Source: Trichoplax sp. H2 (taxonomy: Eukaryota > Placozoa > Uniplacotomia > Trichoplacea). From it: 64,000 nt of DNA. The stretch spans positions 124,001 to 188,000 of the forward strand of contig NOWV01000109.1 of NCBI GenBank assembly GCA_003344405.1, read 5' to 3'. Shown here piece after piece: positions 1 through 23,361 of the stretch (position 1 is the stretch's first letter; every line of letters begins with the position of its first letter). The notes below the pieces were generated by a model. It had not been told where the DNA came from. It saw only the letters and a list, made by a program, of their open reading frames with translations, and ran no database searches. Both the position numbers and the translations under genes were made by a program.

Positions 1-731
1 TCTCACATCTCCTTATCGCTCTGAAATCCGGCTGATCTCGCATGTTCACGAAGTGGCTATCGTTTAAGTGTAATTCTTTCATCACACCTAACTGATATTT
101 TCTCTACTGTCCTTGTCATTCATTGTACCGTACATGTATGCGCTATCGTGAATCATCAAAGATCATAGATTTCACACCTATCATCCCTACTACTTTATGT
201 AGATTCTTTATTAATTAATTTTATCTATGCCGTCATAACGGTTTGAGATACATTACGAAAAAAAACCCAAATTTCCTACTTTAGCGTGATTTAGATCTTC
301 TTAACGATCCACTATTATTGACTCAATTTTCCTAGATGACAATCCAAACGCTAATCCTGTATTACAGTAATAAAGAAACGATGGATTTCTGTTCTTGATT
401 GCTAATTTCGAGATTGATTCACATCTAAGCAAAAAGTAGCTATGATTAATTATACATAGGCTAGTGTATAGTATAAAGCCAACAAATTAATTACTATTAC
501 AGTATTGAATGGCATCGTATTTCAATGAATATGATAATTAATAGATGATAAATAATAATGCAGGATAAATCTATATCTTGTAACGATAAAACAGTGAAAT
601 TGACTATCATTTCTACTATTGCTTATTACGTTGACTATTTTATAGTAGTATTTCATATTACTCTGTAAGTTTATCTATAAAATAGTAGCTAGGTATATAG
701 TATACTCTCCTATTTCAGTACTGTTATAAAA
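1..731. other. Upstream sequence without recognised coding exon
   Basis: AT-rich sequence upstream of the first recognisable SLC11 exon. None of the three plus-strand frames in the first 70 bases is an obvious coding exon, and I could not find the exon carrying the transporter's start codon and short cytoplasmic N-terminus. That exon lies either in this stretch or before the window. Confidence 0.4.
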
Positions 732-933
732 ATTTCAACGTTATTATAAATTCATTGACAATACGGAGGAAAATATCCACTATAAATATTAAGCATTTTA
801 CTTTTGCACTCTACTGGTAATTAATAAATGTTATTTCAACGTTATTGTAAATTCATTGACAATACGGAGGAAAATATCCACTATAAATATCAAGCATGTT
901 ACTTTTGCACTCTACTGGTAATTAATAAATGTT
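732..933. repeat. Two-copy tandem repeat, 101 bp period
   Basis: Two adjacent copies (732-832 and 833-933) of a 101 bp unit differ at only a few positions. Each copy begins with ATTTCAACGTTATT and contains the segment GACAATACGGAGGAAAATAT. The repeat ends about 60 bp before the first readable SLC11 exon, so it lies in its first intron or its promoter region. Confidence 0.85.
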
Positions 934-938
934 ATTGA

Positions 939-5145
<4,207 letters not shown>

Positions 5146-5830
5146 CTACATTACTTGTCTAAACTTATATTTAGAGATTATCCAAATTTAATTCCCAATT
5201 TTATCATTCAATACATCTCGTGATCTGACTAACATACTAGCGTCCTATTAATTATAGCTGTCCACGATTAATTTATTAATGTAAAAATATGGGAATCGCA
5301 ATTAATTTACATGTAATAAAGCCGATGGTATACTAATATTTAAAATTTAAAATGGTGATTGATCAAATACGCTTACATATGGATTGGACATATTGTTATT
5401 CGGCCCATCATCATTTCCTTATTATTACATTGTTATGAAGTATTTTTGTTAGTGTTTTGCAATTCATAATGTAGTCTAAGATTATTCTGTGTATAAAAGT
5501 GACCACCGTAGTAAAATACCTTGAAAACATTGCGTTGCCATAGTAGAACTTGACATCTATTCAGGTAATTGATTGTTTATCATCGATATTAAGATTACAT
5601 AACTTAAATTAGCTAATATCCACGCCTTGGCGTGAAAGAAGAGTGATGGAAAATTCAACAGACTTTCATAATGAATGGATTAGTTTAGATAGTTGAAATT
5701 ATTTATTGATGAATAGAATAATTTATGATTTGCAAAGAAATTTTCATGTTTTCAATACGTGGGACAAGGAGAGTTGGGTTGGAAACACTTTGAAATATAC
5801 ATCAAAGCACTTCTACTCGTATGTAATCAG

Positions 5831-5980
5831 TCTCTTTGGTTGCTTTTAAGAAAATTTTTAAAATAATACTGATCCGATAAGAGATCGAGAAGTACCGTTA
5901 ATTCGTTTCTTTGGTTGCTTTTAAGAAACTTTTGAGATAATACTGGTTTGATACGAGATATCAAGCTTTTCAAAATAGCA
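5831..5980. repeat. Two-copy tandem repeat, about 75 bp
   Basis: The segment with core TTTGGTTGCTTTTAAGAAA recurs at 5833 and 5908, followed in both cases by a diverged AATAATACTG and a GATACGAGAT-like tail. Confidence 0.7.
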
Positions 5981-6423
5981 AAGGTCTAAGCCATGGCCAC
6001 TTGAGCATGAACTACTAAAAGAGAGTTAGTCGTCCCTGATCATGAGCTAGAGGAAAATACTGCATGATTGATGCATCATCTACAGTAGTAGTCGATATCT
6101 AAGCTTACAGTAGCAATGAGATGTATTTGCTGATTTTGGAAAGATCATCACTATGTTATCACTTTTCTTTTCATGGCATGCATCTGTAGTTTTAGAAGCC
6201 TAGTTCTATGGTTGAACAAGGCACTCGGGATGACAAGTAGACATTTTTTGCTACACTTTTAATGAAAGAGAGCAACTTGGACCTCGTTCACCAACAAGGA
6301 AGGCGAGGAGGCTGTTGCCATGACTTTGCATTGCTACCATACAAAATCAGTCTAGTGTACGGATATAGAGGTACAGCATAGGTGAAATAAAGAGCAAAAT
6401 CGTCCGCTTATTATACAGCCGCG

Positions 6424-6556
6424 CCACAGTACATTCAACGTCTTTCGAATTCTTACCACAGTACTCAGTACTGTAGTACCATAGGGTACACTCCGGTACA
6501 GTAGTGTACACTACAGTATAAGACACTTAATGTACTACAGTACAGTACAGTATATT
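6424..6556. repeat. TACAGTAC / CAGTACTG-rich block
   Basis: Dense short palindromic words (CAGTACTG, GTACAGTA, TACAGTACAGTACAGT) just upstream of the DDX42 start codon. The same words are dense at 45.2-48.7 kb. Function unknown; it may be promoter-proximal. Confidence 0.55.
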
Positions 6557-6686
6557 GCAGCTGAAAATTACCATCGCATTCATTACCAGCTCACAGCTGC
6601 TTTCCGATCAAGAAACACGAAATAGACATCCAAATAATATTGGAAAATTCTCATTAGATATTGCCTTTGCCGTACTCGGTACAGTT

Positions 6687-12411
<5,725 letters not shown>

Positions 12412-13797
12412 TATTCAGTCTTCATGAAAACTGTATTTAGCTATTCGAAAACGTTTCTTAGTAGTTTATTACATGAAATGCTGTAGTATTAAGTAATTAG
12501 TTATTGAAGTGATGGTGTAAAACACAGTATGTACTTATTTCTACTGCTTACACTTTTATGTATATAAAACTAAGGAGGCTATTCCTTATCATCAAACAAA
12601 AATTCAATAATACTGAATAAGATGTCTCAATGAAATAAGAACTAATAATTTTTTTGGCGTTGCTTGTGCTTATTCCTTGTATTATAAACTTTTTATTCTG
12701 CTCCTTTCGGTATAAATAGGCGCCAATCCTAAGGCTTTGTACGACATATTACTTTACGTAAAGCCTTCCATATTGTCTCAACTAATTTTGTGATGTATTT
12801 ACGACCGTTTGATTCGATAAAATTGCCTGTAATATAAGCCATCTGATGTAGCAGGCTCGTGAATAGGTACAGCTGTATAAGATCCCTTGCAATCATGTTA
12901 ACAGTCTCATTAATGGCAATAAACTCAAGCATAAGACTAAGCCTCTATCAAACACTTAGGGACATAATTCGCTGGTGAACGCATGCTTCACGATTGCTTT
13001 CGCCCAAGTGTCGTAAAGTTAGAAACTTGTAACAATATCGCATTTATGGCGGCATCCCTACAGATAACAACATCCATATCATGCAACTAGGCATAGAATA
13101 CCGATGCAATAATATGGCCATCAGCTAAACCGTATAAAAGTTTCAAAACGAGAGCTGCTAGTAACACAAGCTGATTGGCCACATTATCGCCTGTTTCAAA
13201 AGATAAGCTAGTTTGCAGATGCATACGCCAGCGACAGAACAATGATATTATCGCATTACACAATTTAGGAAACAGATTTTGATATAAATCCAAAATATAA
13301 TATGATATCAAATATTAAACAATCAGACAACGAAATATGATAATATTATTACGGTAATAGTAAGCAAGAGCATTCAATATGAAACCTATTTCGTAAAGAG
13401 CTGGACGAGAGCCTACGCCTAACGGCGCATGCTTGAGTAACCATAGCAACTATGACAGCAACAAGTGGAATAATACTGAAAGATGATTGTTCCATCTTGT
13501 ATACTGAAAGAATAACGGGATAATAATTCTTATTAAAGCCTGTATTAATTTCTGACAATTACCTAGAAATCACTAACGTTTCAATTAACTTGATATTGAC
13601 CATTGCTGTTAGTCTAGATGATCTTTCTATAAACGATACTATTATCATTAAATCTTTGCAGTAATAAAAGTGCTATTTGGTACCTAACCATTGCAATTGC
13701 TTTCACATATGTAATTTGGAACCCTATTAAACACTTTACTTGAAAAATAGTGTTCATAGCGTTCAATTTCTCTATTTTAAATTATTAATCTGCAACG
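12412..13797. other. Intergenic region, possible decayed minus-strand coding sequence
   Basis: No intact gene was read here. Three minus-strand open segments (13558-13349, 13311-13087, 12932-12729) are interrupted by stops. See the separate pseudogene entry. Confidence 0.4.
12729..13311 (-). pseudogene. Possible decayed gene, weakly pantothenate-kinase-like 3' part
   Basis: Read on the minus strand, 13311-13087 and 12932-12729 give protein-like frames joined by a stretch with several in-frame stops. The 3' frame has VNMIARDLIQLYLF followed by AYITGNFIE and ends ...ALRKVICRTKP. Its pattern of a hydrophobic helix, a short gap, then xGNFI recalls the nucleotide-fold segment of eukaryotic pantothenate kinases. 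The likeness is faint and from memory of the family only. Chance open frames in AT-rich DNA are a real alternative. Confidence 0.2.
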
Positions 13798-16700
13798 ATG
13801 AGTACGACTTATTCAAATCCGACGAATAACTTTACTAAAAGTAATCCTGGTAACGAATTCCGATCAGAAGGGGCATCACCGACTGGTTCTCGCTATGCAA
13901 ATCGAGCCAATGAATCGATGATTAGAAATAAAGGAGAAAAAACTGGATCCGTGTATAGGAGTAGTAAGTACACCACTAATTGATATGAAGAGCAAAGATT
14001 AGATTTGTTACGATGGCAATATAGCCCCAGTACTCTTAACAAGAGGACAGCACTTTGTCTATTTCCTGGTAGAAGATACCCATAGTGAAAGATTTAAGAT
14101 GGGGTGCTGTATGCTGCATACCTATTATTCTCTTGATTACAGGTCTTTCACAGTTGCAAACTTGATAATAGATTTAAAGGTTCAATTATTCCTTTGATAG
14201 ATAGTATTCTACAGCAAAAACTAGAGATTTATCTACTGTTGATTTATGTATTCTTTGATGGAAGGTACTCCGCATTAAAACACTTATTAACTAAACGAGA
14301 TAATCCCTACATACCTACTTAAGATGATTCAATTTCATAAAACAGTGTTAGTAAGATATTTTTATCGTATCTATCTGTTATTTTTGGTCATTTAGTACTT
14401 ACTAGAATATTAGATAGCAGTACTAGACCGCTACTAATTGATAAGAAGGGCAAAAATCAGATTAGTTATAGTTGAATATATATCCAGTAGCACTTAAAAG
14501 GAGCTGCAGTAGTTTGTATATTTCCTGATTGAAGATACTCATAGCGAAGGATTTGAAACACAGTATAGTAATTTGCATACTTTATTATCGCCGAATGGAA
14601 TATCTTTAATAGTCAAAGACTTGATAATAGATTTAAAGCTCAAATTATTTCATAATAGATGGTATTCTACAGCCAAAATTGGAGGGCATTCCCATACTAT
14701 AGATTTATTTATATTTCAATGGAAAGCACTGTACATTACAACGCTTATTAAGCAAGTGATATAATCCCTATGCACCTATTTGCGATGATTACATCTTATA
14801 AGACAATGTTAATAGGATATTTTTATTGAATTTGTCTATGTTTTTTGATCATGTAGTGGCTACTAGAACACCAGGTAGCCGTAGTAGCCGCACTCCGACA
14901 CCTATGAAAACTCTAAGTGAAACTGCTGAAGAAAAGACAGATAAAGATGAAGGATCTTGGAATACTGTACTGTGCTCAATTTTTTTATACAATAATGAAG
15001 TTATTTTTAGGCTACATTCCATGATCAACCGAAATAAGAAATCTAATTTCGTTACACTCATAATTTTAACAGAAAGGAAGTGATTCCAACGTTTTCAATA
15101 CACTATGTGATAGCGTTATGACTGGGAACGGATTACTACATAGCTCTGTAACTGAGGTAGTTTATGATACTATTACATTATTTCTGCTGGTAGCTTTAGT
15201 TCGACCTAGACATGTATGTAATTTGCATTAATACCGATATTATTTAGCTTCTGGATATTAAAGATGAACTCATCAAGCATAGCTTACCACCAAGTCTATT
15301 ATTAAGAATATTACTTACTACTAGTAGATTATTTCGAAGGTAATTCTATTAGAGCCAATAAATTATTTATTTTAAAATGATATCGATTAATATTATTAGA
15401 GATACGTACAGTCTTTTCTTCCTAGCTCTTCAAGGAAGAAATGAAAAGTTTCATTAATAGTATATTGACATTTCTTTACAGCTAATAAATATTTTATTGA
15501 TGTTTTGACCTATTTAGTGTGGCCGATTTAAATATTCCACTTAATGAATTGGTACGATTGGTCCGTATGTATTCAGTACCATGGGAAGAAAAAAGTGAAG
15601 CCTTGAAAAAATTGCATGCTGACTACGATAGTAAACTTAGGCAATTAAATGTTGCGTTGCGCAAATTAGAGTTGGTTGCAGTTCATGTGCGTTTCTTGTT
15701 GAAAAAAGCATCATTATTAAGAAAACTATGAGCAAATAGAGTAAATTAACTTTATGAATTACAACAATTACAGGCAGAAAGGATGCAAAAAGAGCAAAGC
15801 ATTATGCATTGGGAAAGGATGTATATAAAAACAATGGTAAAATTAGATATTTCTACTTTACTTAAGGACTGGGTATTGTTAACTTTAACTGCAAATGCAC
15901 ATTAAACTAATTTGCTAGAAATAATTTATAGAGCGACCTATATCTGCACTTTACGTAATGGTTGAATTTATCATTATTTCAAGTGATATAAAGAGTAACT
16001 AAAAATAGTTATGTAAAAACTTATACGCCAAACGTACCTAACAGCTTCATCTATCTTAATCTTAGTAGTACAGCGAAATACTATAAGCAGTTACAAGATA
16101 GGTCTACTCTGTTTATAAAAGTCAACCATAACCTCTGTCATATACTAGTTAGCTAAAATATTCTTAAGACATTTGATCCCACTAATTTGAGTTGCTACAG
16201 CATATTATATTTTTACTTTATAATTATATGAAAAACGCAAATATAACCTTTCATAGTAAAGGCTTTAAAGTAGATGGCATTTCTTAAGGACTATTGTGAT
16301 CAGGCGTAAATAATATAACAATTTCCTTTTGTAAAACAGCTTTTTCATTCAGTGATGAAATAATCTGATTACGAGACCAATCGCATAAAGATTTAATACC
16401 TTATAGTACTCATCTTCCGAGAAATTCATAGCAGTATATCTAATTTGTTTCTGTATTCTAATTAGACTGCTTCTGGTCGAAGTAGAAGATGGAAATTTCT
16501 TATCCCATCATTTAAGAAAAAGATTGAGCAAGGGTAAGTATTCCAAGGCAAATGTTGATTCATAAAGATTAGAATTATGCAGTAATTCATTGGCTTTTAG
16601 CTCTAATAAATTTGTTTATATGAAATGAAATTAAAATTTTCAGCATGGTACTTACTTTAATTACGTATTAATAGGGTGGATGTATATAATTACTATGCGG

Positions 16701-19700
16701 ATCCAAACGATGATGAAGAAGTAAATATGGCTGATCGACAAGGTAAAATAGGCAATTCTTTACGTATAAGATTGTATCACCAATAGCAATGTTGAAAACA
16801 GTATCCAAGTAAAACAGAATTCTACTCATTAACGTGACATATTATGATTTTCATAGATCGCTTAACTAGTAGTCTTGATGAGAAAATAACCATCGACCCT
16901 GGAAGAAGCATTACTTTAAAAATACAAACTGATACATCTGAGATGGATAGGCCGGAATCGCAAGTTATTCGGCCAAGTTCCAGACAGAGCGCTCAAAGGT
17001 AATGAATATTCTCTCGAAGGAATCTGATCTATTTTTTCAACCAGAATCACACATATCTTGCTATTCAACAAAATCTACCGACATCAATATTCTTTTAATT
17101 GCATGTGGTCTCCAATATCAAACTTAAAAATAACTTAAGTCTTAAGATGAGCATATTTAACTATGAAAATAATGATGAAAATTTAGACTAACCGATACAA
17201 CTTTACAGCGCTTTTAATAAATAGTGAATTGCTTTAACGTGCAATCCAGTAAGATATTTCTTCTCAGCATGTATTAAAAAGTTTTATGCTACTTCAAATA
17301 CGTTTTCAAACTATTTCATTGCCTTTGAACTGACCTGCCGTAGCTTTAATCAGTAACAGTATTTTACTTATTGCTATTGAACTAATCAATTCTATGTTCT
17401 ATTTATATGTATAGTGCTGATAGTGAAAAGAAGGCAGATTCAGTTATTTCAGAAGGTAACAGAATTTTAAATTATTTTACTTTAGAATAGATAATCTCAC
17501 TATCTTCTTATTTCTAATTGGATATAACCATCAATGCTTTGATAACTTAGGCGATTTAATGTTTTATCCATAGGCTTCGAACATGACCTTTTAACTAAAT
17601 TTAAAAATAGCCGAATGTCTGGACTAGATTTGGTAGGAGTTTATATTCGTATTCCATCATTTCTAGGCTGTACTAGATGATGAAACTGATTCAAATAAAT
17701 TTCGAATGGTTCATTAATTGTACAATTTATTATTGGTATTCCAAATTATTAGTCCTCTGCTGATGGTATGGATACTATGCAGAGAACTTCATCCAGTTTC
17801 GATCTGATTACTGATCCCACAACTGATCTTAAAGCTGCATGCGTACCCATGGAAGATGCAGGCACATGGACCCATGAACGAGAATTTGAAAAGTAAGTTT
17901 AGATCTTACATCATGAAAAATAACCACTTTACTCTATATCAAAATGAGTGTTCTTAATATCTCGAGAATTATAGTTATAATATCGTTTCAGTTGGTAATA
18001 AATAATTATTTAAATTTGCTCCGTTATCCAAATACAATATTACAACATTCTTTCGTTTTGCTTTGATAGGTATATGCATATTAAATTATATAAACCTGTT
18101 GGCTTTAAAGGTATCATCATGATAGATCGATAATTATTTCAATTTGAACTGATCTCCATTTAATCTATTAATCCTCGTGATGGGAAGTAAGCTTTACTAC
18201 TATTTAAAATATAGATCGGTCATTCTCTTGTCATCTACAAATTCGTGGCAATTCCTTTAAGAGTCGAACCTATGAGCGAGAACCAACCCATGATTCAAAT
18301 TCATTTAATGATAAAAAACGGAATCGAGGAAGTTTAGTCGGTTCGAAAATTGCAACCAGTTCTATCATCCGTGAAAAGCGTAAAATATTACTAGATAGAA
18401 ATACTTTGGCTGGGCTTGATATTAATGAGTAAGTAGGATGTGATTTCCGTTCATATGCGATGATTCAGTATATTAACAGTGAAATAGCTGTGGAATCCGT
18501 GAGCTCCTTCTTTAATTGCTTAATACTCCTCCTCCTACTTTGCATTTAGTTACGAAGAATTTATTGTTCACATACCTCACGATCCAAACAAAAAGGATAT
18601 AGACACTGATAAAGTAGAAGAAAATAATCCTGATGACCAACTTAGTATAGCTATTCATGACGCTGTTAGCCGAGGTATCATCGCCGTGGCTACGATTGAC
18701 ATGGACGATTTAAAAATATTGGTAAGAAGTTTAATTATTACATATCGATAGTGGAACTGCTAGTATAGTAGTAAGGAAAAAATTAAGAGGTATTATAAAT
18801 TAGCTATTCCAGTATGTTCATTTAAGGCATCTTCTAGTAGATTATTGCCTTTGGTTCGATTAAGCATACTAAGCTTGATAGAAAACTAATCGGATTTTGC
18901 TTAACCTATAAAATACTTTCAGACAATTGATGAAGGAGAGGTGAGTGAAGATGATGAAAAAGAAGCTGATAAACGCAAAGATAAACCTACACATGACGCC
19001 AAGCCAACCCTATTTCCACTCTATTCTACTCACCAAACTGGCATTAATTCACCACCCCAAGTTGGACAATTACCATTAGCATGCTATTGGGTAAAATTCA
19101 AATTTTAATTATAATCGCATTTCCGAGTTATATACCATGCGATAATTATCATGATTCATTGACGATCATAATCAATTAATACTGTATTTATGATTTTCGA
19201 TTATTTCTCAATTAGGAATATTGCGAAATGTAAGTTATGATGAGCTTTAACGCCTAGGAAGAGATGAGTATCAAATATTATAACTAGTTACTATTTAAAC
19301 TCATCATTCAGGCAGCTAAATGAGTAGGAATAGATACTTGAGCACTAAGCCGATAAGTTAGCGATTGTAAATCAAGTTGAACCCTATCGGAATTTATTTA
19401 ATTACGTAGCTGATTTAATCTTACGAATAATAGCGAATTAAATTAAAAAGAAAGACATTTACATATCCCACCAAGCCAATAGGATCTACTATTTTCCTAT
19501 CGACTTGTACCTGATACATCATTGCCTTCATGAATAGATATCGTAAAATGATTTATCAGGATAAATGGATATTTAGTGAAGAATTTATTTAACTTAATTA
19601 TTTTAGCTTTGGAGATAGAAACATTCTGCTAATATAACTATATCAATAAAAATAGTTAATTGTACATTAATTTAATTAATGTATCTAGGAAGGTTCTTTA

Positions 19701-22700
19701 ATTTGGAGTAGATCTTGTAATTATTTCTGTTAGCTTGTGCTGGATACACTGTTGCCTTTATGAGTAGATATTTTAAAGTCATTTATTCTGATAAGTAAGA
19801 ATTAGTGAAGAATTAAAGCAATTTTCAAAGTAATTTATCAACATAAATGGATGTTTAGCCAAGAATTTAGGAAATTTTTGTGCTTAACTGCTAGGATCAT
19901 TCTGCAAATCTAACTCTATCGATAAAACAGTCAATTGTACATTAATTAATTAATGCATCCAAGAAAGCTCTTAAGTTGGATATGATTGAGTAAATCCAAA
20001 TCAAATATATATTGTAATTAACTTCATAATGGTTGTTCTATCTTTCTATTATTCTATTCTCAGCTTTAAACATCGGAATCAGAGCACTGAAACCTTACCT
20101 TTTTATGAGTATGTGACAATATCTTTCTAGAATTTTAAAACCGATATTATTTAAAAAGCTGTAATCCGCAAATAACGGAAAACTTGCCATTTAATCCTAT
20201 TTTCGTAATATTGAATTATAACAGAATGGTTAAAGAAGTAACTGGTTTCGATATCGAGTAAGTTTTACTCGTAAAGTCTAGTATATTTTATATTCAAACG
20301 TGCTAGCGACGCCATAATTATGAAAACTAACAATGCTTGATGTGCCCATTTCTAGAGAGGAAAGGAAGAAGATAGCGTCATATGAACTGGAAAGAGTAAG
20401 TTATAGGCTCTTACGGACCCTCATTATAGGCTTTATGTAGCTTAGACTAGTCCGTATATATGACAAACACTGTAATAGCTTTCCTTTTAGCAATTTTTGA
20501 CGTAATATATCCTTTATATCGATATGATAGGTGGCATCTAAGGCCGAAATGAATCGCTTAAAAGCACAATATATGGAAGATATGGAACACGTACAAAGCG
20601 ATTATGCGTAAGTCCTATCCTATTGAAGAAGAACTTACTTTCACTTCTTATATTATATTATTAATTGATCAATAAAACTCCTACAGCAAGCGATTTGAAA
20701 CAATGACAACATCACTAAAGCGAGCAGAAGCTGCTAAAAAGAAAGCGGAAATACAAGCCGCAACACGTAAGAACTGATGCAAATTTTCCATATATATTTA
20801 TATAAAAATAAAAATCGATTGTACTGATACTGATCCTTTATTTATTTTCCGATTTCTTATGATTCGACATTAGGTCAAGTGAAACTGAGATCGCCAGTTG
20901 ATGTAAGTTTAATCATATTTATGATGGGCTGTAGAATATTCTTGCATTTAATAAACAATCATTTTAATAAATAAATTTATGGAAATGAATCTTTTCTGTA
21001 TACTATCAATAGCCATTGCCGCCACCTAAATCGCCGACTAATCCTCGCAAGTAAGTATTAATGCAGTCTAATTAAAGTTGCTAATAAATTAGTGACTATG
21101 GAGGTATTGAATCGATTTTATCTTACAGGTACGAAAAGATTCGATTAAAAGTTGACGAATCTCCTAATCCTGCCTACAGTAAATTGCCGGAAAACTTGCC
21201 AACAGATGTACGTTTCTTGCTTACTAATTTAGTAAACGATGTGTCAAATTTGCTAGATAGGATACAATTATGAATCCGATTTTTCTTATATCCTCGAATT
21301 AAGTCAAATAGTAATATGATCGAATACCATATTGACAGTTTTGACACTTTTATCACATTTTTCGCGAAGATGGGCTGTAATTTAAGGAATTAAGTAGTGG
21401 CTTACTTGATCCAATTTATATGCTTAAACTGGAATTCAGTTTCAAGCATATAAATCTTCCTTCTATTTGCTTTGCTAGATTAAAATACGATTTACTTTAC
21501 TATCAATGGCGTGCGTTACTGTCACTACGAGCAGATATAAATTCTCTTTCTGACCCTGGTTTATTAAAATTTTAGCTATTGAACTCAACCGCATTTATCA
21601 ACTATATGTTATACGTGTACGTTGGCAATCTCAAGCTCATTTAATATGGATATTTTTTGATGTTATGTAGTTTTTTGAACGCATGGATCATTTTACGCAA
21701 GAGAATAAGCAGAAGCAAGAAGAATACAGGCTTAGAACACGGGAAGAGGTAGAGTTATCTTGAATCTGAATCATCATCAATTTAAAAACTTGTATATTAA
21801 AACTCATTTTGGAGACTGGTATAAACATTACTAGAATGTTATAAATAACCTGATGGCGTAGTATATAGAGGCGATTTTAATGAAAGATTAAATGGATTAA
21901 GACCATATTTGCAATGTTAGGTTCGACGAATGTACGAGGAACGATTAGCGAGTCAGTTTCTTTTGGCTAAAGAAAGTGAAGAAGAAATTGCAGCTGCTGG
22001 TACTTTATTTAAACGGATAAATTTTGATACTCCAATATCTTAGAGAGAAGAGATTAATCAGGAATCTATATTTTTGCTTTTGTAGACGTTTGCCTGCCTG
22101 CTCTATTCATGCCTACACAACTTGGGCATGTCTATAATCCACGGGCTCATTTATACTTTAATCCTTCAGGTAAGATTGATGTTAAGATATACTAGTATAT
22201 TGGCTTGATTCAACCCCTAGATAATTAGTAATTAGTTGCTATCGTGTCGATTACGACTTCAAACTTTTTACACCTACGGTTAAGCATCTCGTACCAATAA
22301 AATTAACACACTTTAGTTACGAATATCCGAAACCAATTAAATAAAAATGGATTCAAAATTATGGAAAATTTATGTTTTAATTAGGCTCCAGAGAAAGTCG
22401 CATAACTCAACCACCGTCGATGCCTAACTATAAGCTACCTGAAATTCCTAAAACTGTATCTGGATTCTTAACTATAGCTTATTGAATATGACTTTAAATC
22501 GATATTATTAACATTAATATTTAAGGCAATAATGTAAGATCTTAAACCTTATGTTTTCTACAAAGTCTTATTTACGGCCTAGTTTAAGCTATATTTAGAT
22601 AATTTACTCGAACAACACATTACAATTTTCTGATTATAAATTTTAGTTATTATACAATACTATACTTTCATAACATAACATTTATTTTATTTCAAGCTAG

Positions 22701-23361
22701 AGCTAGATCATTTTAATTCTCATAGCGACCTAGTGTCTATGATAATCTACTTATTATCTACCACTTGCAGCTAAACAATTAGTTCTTGTAACATCTACGT
22801 ACTGATTATGAGTTATAGCAGTTATTTAACCCTTATAATACTATATCCTTAGTTACCGTCTGTTTGATTCAAAATTGCAGTAAAAAAATATAGCACTTTA
22901 ATTTCTAGCCTTGCCTATAGTATAGCTGACCGTAATTAAGTCATTAGGGTTATAACATCTAGATCTCGATTACAATCAATTTATTTCAAGTTAAGGCTAA
23001 GCTATTTTGCTGTTATAACACCCATATTATCATCAAATCTAAACTTTAGTTCTTACTTAGTTTGCTGACTTTTAATTCTACTATGATATAAGCAAATTAT
23101 TTGTCTGCTTAATGCAACTAGAATCTAGCAATGTTGTTCTTAACTTAATCACAGCGTCATTTGCCGATCGTCAATCTGTTTGAGATCAGCCAGTCTATGG
23201 CGAATGAAGACTGGGCATGGGCTAATAGTAGAGAATATTGGGAATACTCGACAACAGAAGAAAATACAGATTTTGCAACTAGCCCATCTAAACAATCACA
23301 AGGACAAACTTTAACAGCAGAATCATCGTCTCATAATGATTCAACAAGTTTAACAGAATAG
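13798..23361 (+). CDS. Large coiled-coil protein of unknown function
   Basis: I do not recognise this protein. 30 phase-consistent exons: 13798-13963, 14857-14966, 15073-15156, 15248-15339, 15518-15686, 15774-15836, 16466-16533, 16675-16742, 16857-16998, 17415-17455, 17574-17632, 17753-17892, 18070-18110, 18215-18428, 18550-18721, 18923-19090, 19216-19229, 20064-20108, 20225-20257, 20356-20395, 20531-20607, 20690-20766, 20874-20902, 21013-21050, 21129-21207, 21671-21748, 21921-21999, 22086-22169, 22385-22455, 23155-23361. Together about 915 residues. Visible: a Ser/Thr/Arg-rich N-terminus with SRSSRTPTP; a helical region (residues about 150-250) with LKKLHADYDSKLRQLNVALRKLEL-type heptads; a central Ser/Asp-rich part; charged coiled coil at about 620-710; a PLPPPKSPTNPRK stretch; another coiled coil at about 745-795; then LGHVYNPRAHLYFNPSG. 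No signal peptide or membrane segment. Weakest points: the donors at 14967 and 15687 and the 14-nt exon at 19216. AATAAA at 23776 may be the poly(A) signal. Confidence 0.75.
13963..14880. repeat. Tandem duplication, about 458 bp period, in intron 1 of the coiled-coil gene
   Basis: The stretch from 13976 (CTAATTGATATGAAGAGCAAA) to about 14408 recurs from 14434 to about 14868, diverged by substitutions. The right end of each copy includes an acceptor-like TCATxTAG followed by TACTAGAA, so the duplication carried the start of exon 2. Only the second copy keeps an open frame. Confidence 0.8.
19500..19980. repeat. Two-copy diverged tandem repeat in an intron
   Basis: Segments at about 19500-19730 and 19735-19980 share ordered words: CTTGTxCTGGATACAxTxTTGCCTT, a GTGAAGAATT block, TTCTGCxAATxTAACT, CAATTGTACATTAATTxAATTAATG and a GAAxGxTCTT end. 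They occupy the 834 bp intron between the exons ending 19229 and starting 20064. Confidence 0.65.

Larger units (their letters stand above)
5146..6686. other. Intergenic region between SLC11 and DDX42 genes
   Basis: Holds the SLC11 3' untranslated region, a two-copy 75 bp tandem repeat (about 5831-5980; each copy contains TCTTTGGTTGCTTTTAAGAAA-like sequence) and a TACAGTAC-rich block at about 6424-6556. No convincing exon was seen. Confidence 0.6.

Noticed and set aside
6555-6686. Extending DDX42 upstream of 6687
   Set aside because: The added residues are hydrophobic and unlike any DDX42 N-terminus, and the frame does not begin with ATG; ATG at 6687 gives the Phe/Gly-rich start expected.
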